64,000 nucleotides of DNA from JABDGM01 sp046349975 (GTDB lineage: Bacteria > Planctomycetota > Planctomycetia > Pirellulales > Lacipirellulaceae): positions 1 to 64,000 of the forward strand of contig JAXMBH010000016.1 of NCBI GenBank assembly GCA_046349975.1. The letters run 5' to 3'. The translations under genes were made by a program, and so were the position numbers. The notes under the pieces were generated by a model. It was not told where the DNA came from and did no database searches. It worked only from the letters and a program-made list of their open reading frames with translations. Position 1 is the stretch's first letter; each line of letters opens with the position of its first letter. Below, piece by piece: positions 63,019 to 64,000 of the stretch.

Positions 63019-63945
63019 ATGAAGACCGAAGGTGAAGTTCACCGGCTGCGAATTTACGTCAATGAGAGCGATCGCTGGCAAGGCCGGCCGCTGTACGAAA
63101 CGCTGATCCGCACGGCCAAAGAGAAAGGGCTGGCCGGGGCGACGGCGTTGCGCGGCGTGGAAGGCTTTGGCGCCAGCGGCCGAGTGCATTCGGTCAAGGT
63201 GTTGCACTTGTCGGAAGATGTGCCGATTGTAGTGGAGATTGTCGATTCGGCGGAGCGGATCGCCATGCTACTCCCAGTGCTCGATACCATGGTGCTGGAA
63301 GGAGCCGTAACGATCGAGCGCGTGCACTGCATAATGTACCGACGCGACCAGACAGCACCGGGCGATGTTGAGTTTGAAGATGAATATCAGCTCGACACCG
63401 GCGATGAAGCGCCAGCAGCGCCGGCAGGGGCGGTTGGGGAACCACGGGCGGCCGCCAGCGGGCCGGGGTCGCCGAACACCGTTTCGCCGCCGGCACTCGA
63501 ATTCACTGATCGGGCACACCAGATTCTGACAGCGGCGCGCGAGTCGGCGGGCAAATCGCGGCACTTGTACGCCGATAGCGTCGATGTGTTGCTCGCGATG
63601 CTCTGCGAAACGCGCGGCATCGCGCAGAATGTACTCAAGTCGCTCAGTGTCGACTGCAAGATGGTGGAGCGGTCGCTCAATGAATCGGTGATCCGCGATG
63701 ATGCGGCGGCCGGCTATCTGAAAACGCTCCTTTCACGAAGTAGCGCCGCCGCGCGTTGGTTGGGCGACGAATTCACGGGCGCCGAACATCTCCTGCTTGC
63801 GCTCTGCCAGATTCGTCCCAGCGCCGCGACCGATGTTCTCACGCGGTTGGGCGCTCAGCCGCGCGACATCTGCCGAGAAGTGCTTGCCAACATCGGCCAC
63901 GAAGGCGATTGGCAACGCTGGCTGGCGGATCACCCGGAGTTGTAA
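63019..63945 (+). CDS. DUF190-ClpN fusion protein
   Basis: 308 residues, ATG with GAGGAG about 6 nt upstream. Residues 1-115 are a DUF190 domain, a PII-like fold, with LRIYVNESDRWQGRPLYETLI, EKGLAGATALRGVEGFG and VEIVDSAERIAMLLPVLD. A Ala/Pro/Gly-rich linker covers about 130-160. Residues 162-300 have two repeats of the ClpC/ClpA N-terminal domain (FTDRAHQILTAARESAG, YADSVDVLLAMLCE; FTGAEHLLLALCQI). No AAA+ ATPase domain is present. DUF190 proteins otherwise stand alone, often by fluoride channels. The fusion suggests a PII-like sensor that modulates substrate or adaptor binding to the Clp system; that is inference. Confidence 0.85.
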   Translation: MKTEGEVHRLRIYVNESDRWQGRPLYETLIRTAKEKGLAGATALRGVEGFGASGRVHSVKVLHLSEDVPIVVEIVDSAERIAMLLPVLDTMVLEGAVTIERVHCIMYRRDQTAPGDVEFEDEYQLDTGDEAPAAPAGAVGEPRAAASGPGSPNTVSPPALEFTDRAHQILTAARESAGKSRHLYADSVDVLLAMLCETRGIAQNVLKSLSVDCKMVERSLNESVIRDDAAAGYLKTLLSRSSAAARWLGDEFTGAEHLLLALCQIRPSAATDVLTRLGAQPRDICREVLANIGHEGDWQRWLADHPEL

Positions 63946-64000
63946 TGGTTGAATTTCCGCAGACGGCTTGCCATACGCATTAGCCGACCCTATCTGGCAA

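Overview
The window reads as a chromosomal segment of a planctomycete, most likely of the Pirellulales/Pirellula type. The evidence is a combination of families typical of that phylum: two DUF1501 proteins with Tat signals, DUF1549/DUF1553 and planctomycete-type cytochrome/WD40 proteins, four DUF1559 proteins with prepilin-like N-termini, four PEP-CTERM proteins (three with dockerin-like Ca repeats), a redoxin-cytochrome-copper-EF-hand fusion, and many small lipoproteins. GC content is high. Genes are loosely packed, with several intergenic palindromic elements.

Layout. 0.1-6.8 kb: a DUF1501 gene divergent from a cytochrome/WD40 gene, then a two-gene oxidoreductase unit (zinc-type alcohol dehydrogenase and Ldh2-type dehydrogenase) and an Nramp-like membrane protein. 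6.9-13.2 kb: a PEP-CTERM/dockerin protein and a run of surface or periplasmic genes (two DUF1559 proteins, an EF-hand lipoprotein, two histidine-rich lipoproteins). 13.5-17.2 kb: a sugar-phosphate type MFS permease, an RmlD-like reductase and a DegT-type aminotransferase. 17.2-20.4 kb: the redoxin/cytochrome/copper protein and another PEP-CTERM protein. 20.8-29.4 kb: a four-gene minus-strand operon (DUF1501, pre-peptidase-like domain protein, DUF1549/1553, cytochrome/WD40/coiled coil) with stop/start overlaps or near-contact at each junction. 30-33.6 kb: a DUF2243 pair, tRNA-Met, a beta-propeller glycosidase-like protein and an ATP-dependent DNA ligase.

33.7-39.5 kb is a cyanophycin locus. 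Cyanophycin synthetase (cphA) is transcribed away from an ABC transporter and a DUF1854 gene, the two families associated with cyanophycin metabolism. rsmD and a cyclophilin follow. 42.1-48.1 kb is a second surface cluster (DUF1559, two PEP-CTERM proteins, DUF1559, DUF4198-Kelch) preceded by a Fur-box-like palindrome. 49.4-57.3 kb encodes a LysR regulator and both subunits of glutamate synthase. gltB and gltD are separated by a small four-helix-bundle gene bracketed by 28-bp inverted repeats, which looks like an inserted element. The last 7 kb holds a 42-residue membrane protein, a Hint-domain protein whose signal peptide is separated by an apparent one-base frameshift, a DUF2934 protein, a large anchored hypothetical protein and a DUF190-ClpN fusion.

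Nitrogen assimilation (GOGAT) and nitrogen storage (cyanophycin) therefore lie within 20 kb of each other. The most unusual items are the inverted-repeat four-helix-bundle element inside the glt operon, the DUF190-ClpN fusion, the histidine-rich lipoprotein/pilin-like cluster, and several structured palindromic repeats. No CRISPR array, rRNA, transposase or integrase was seen.
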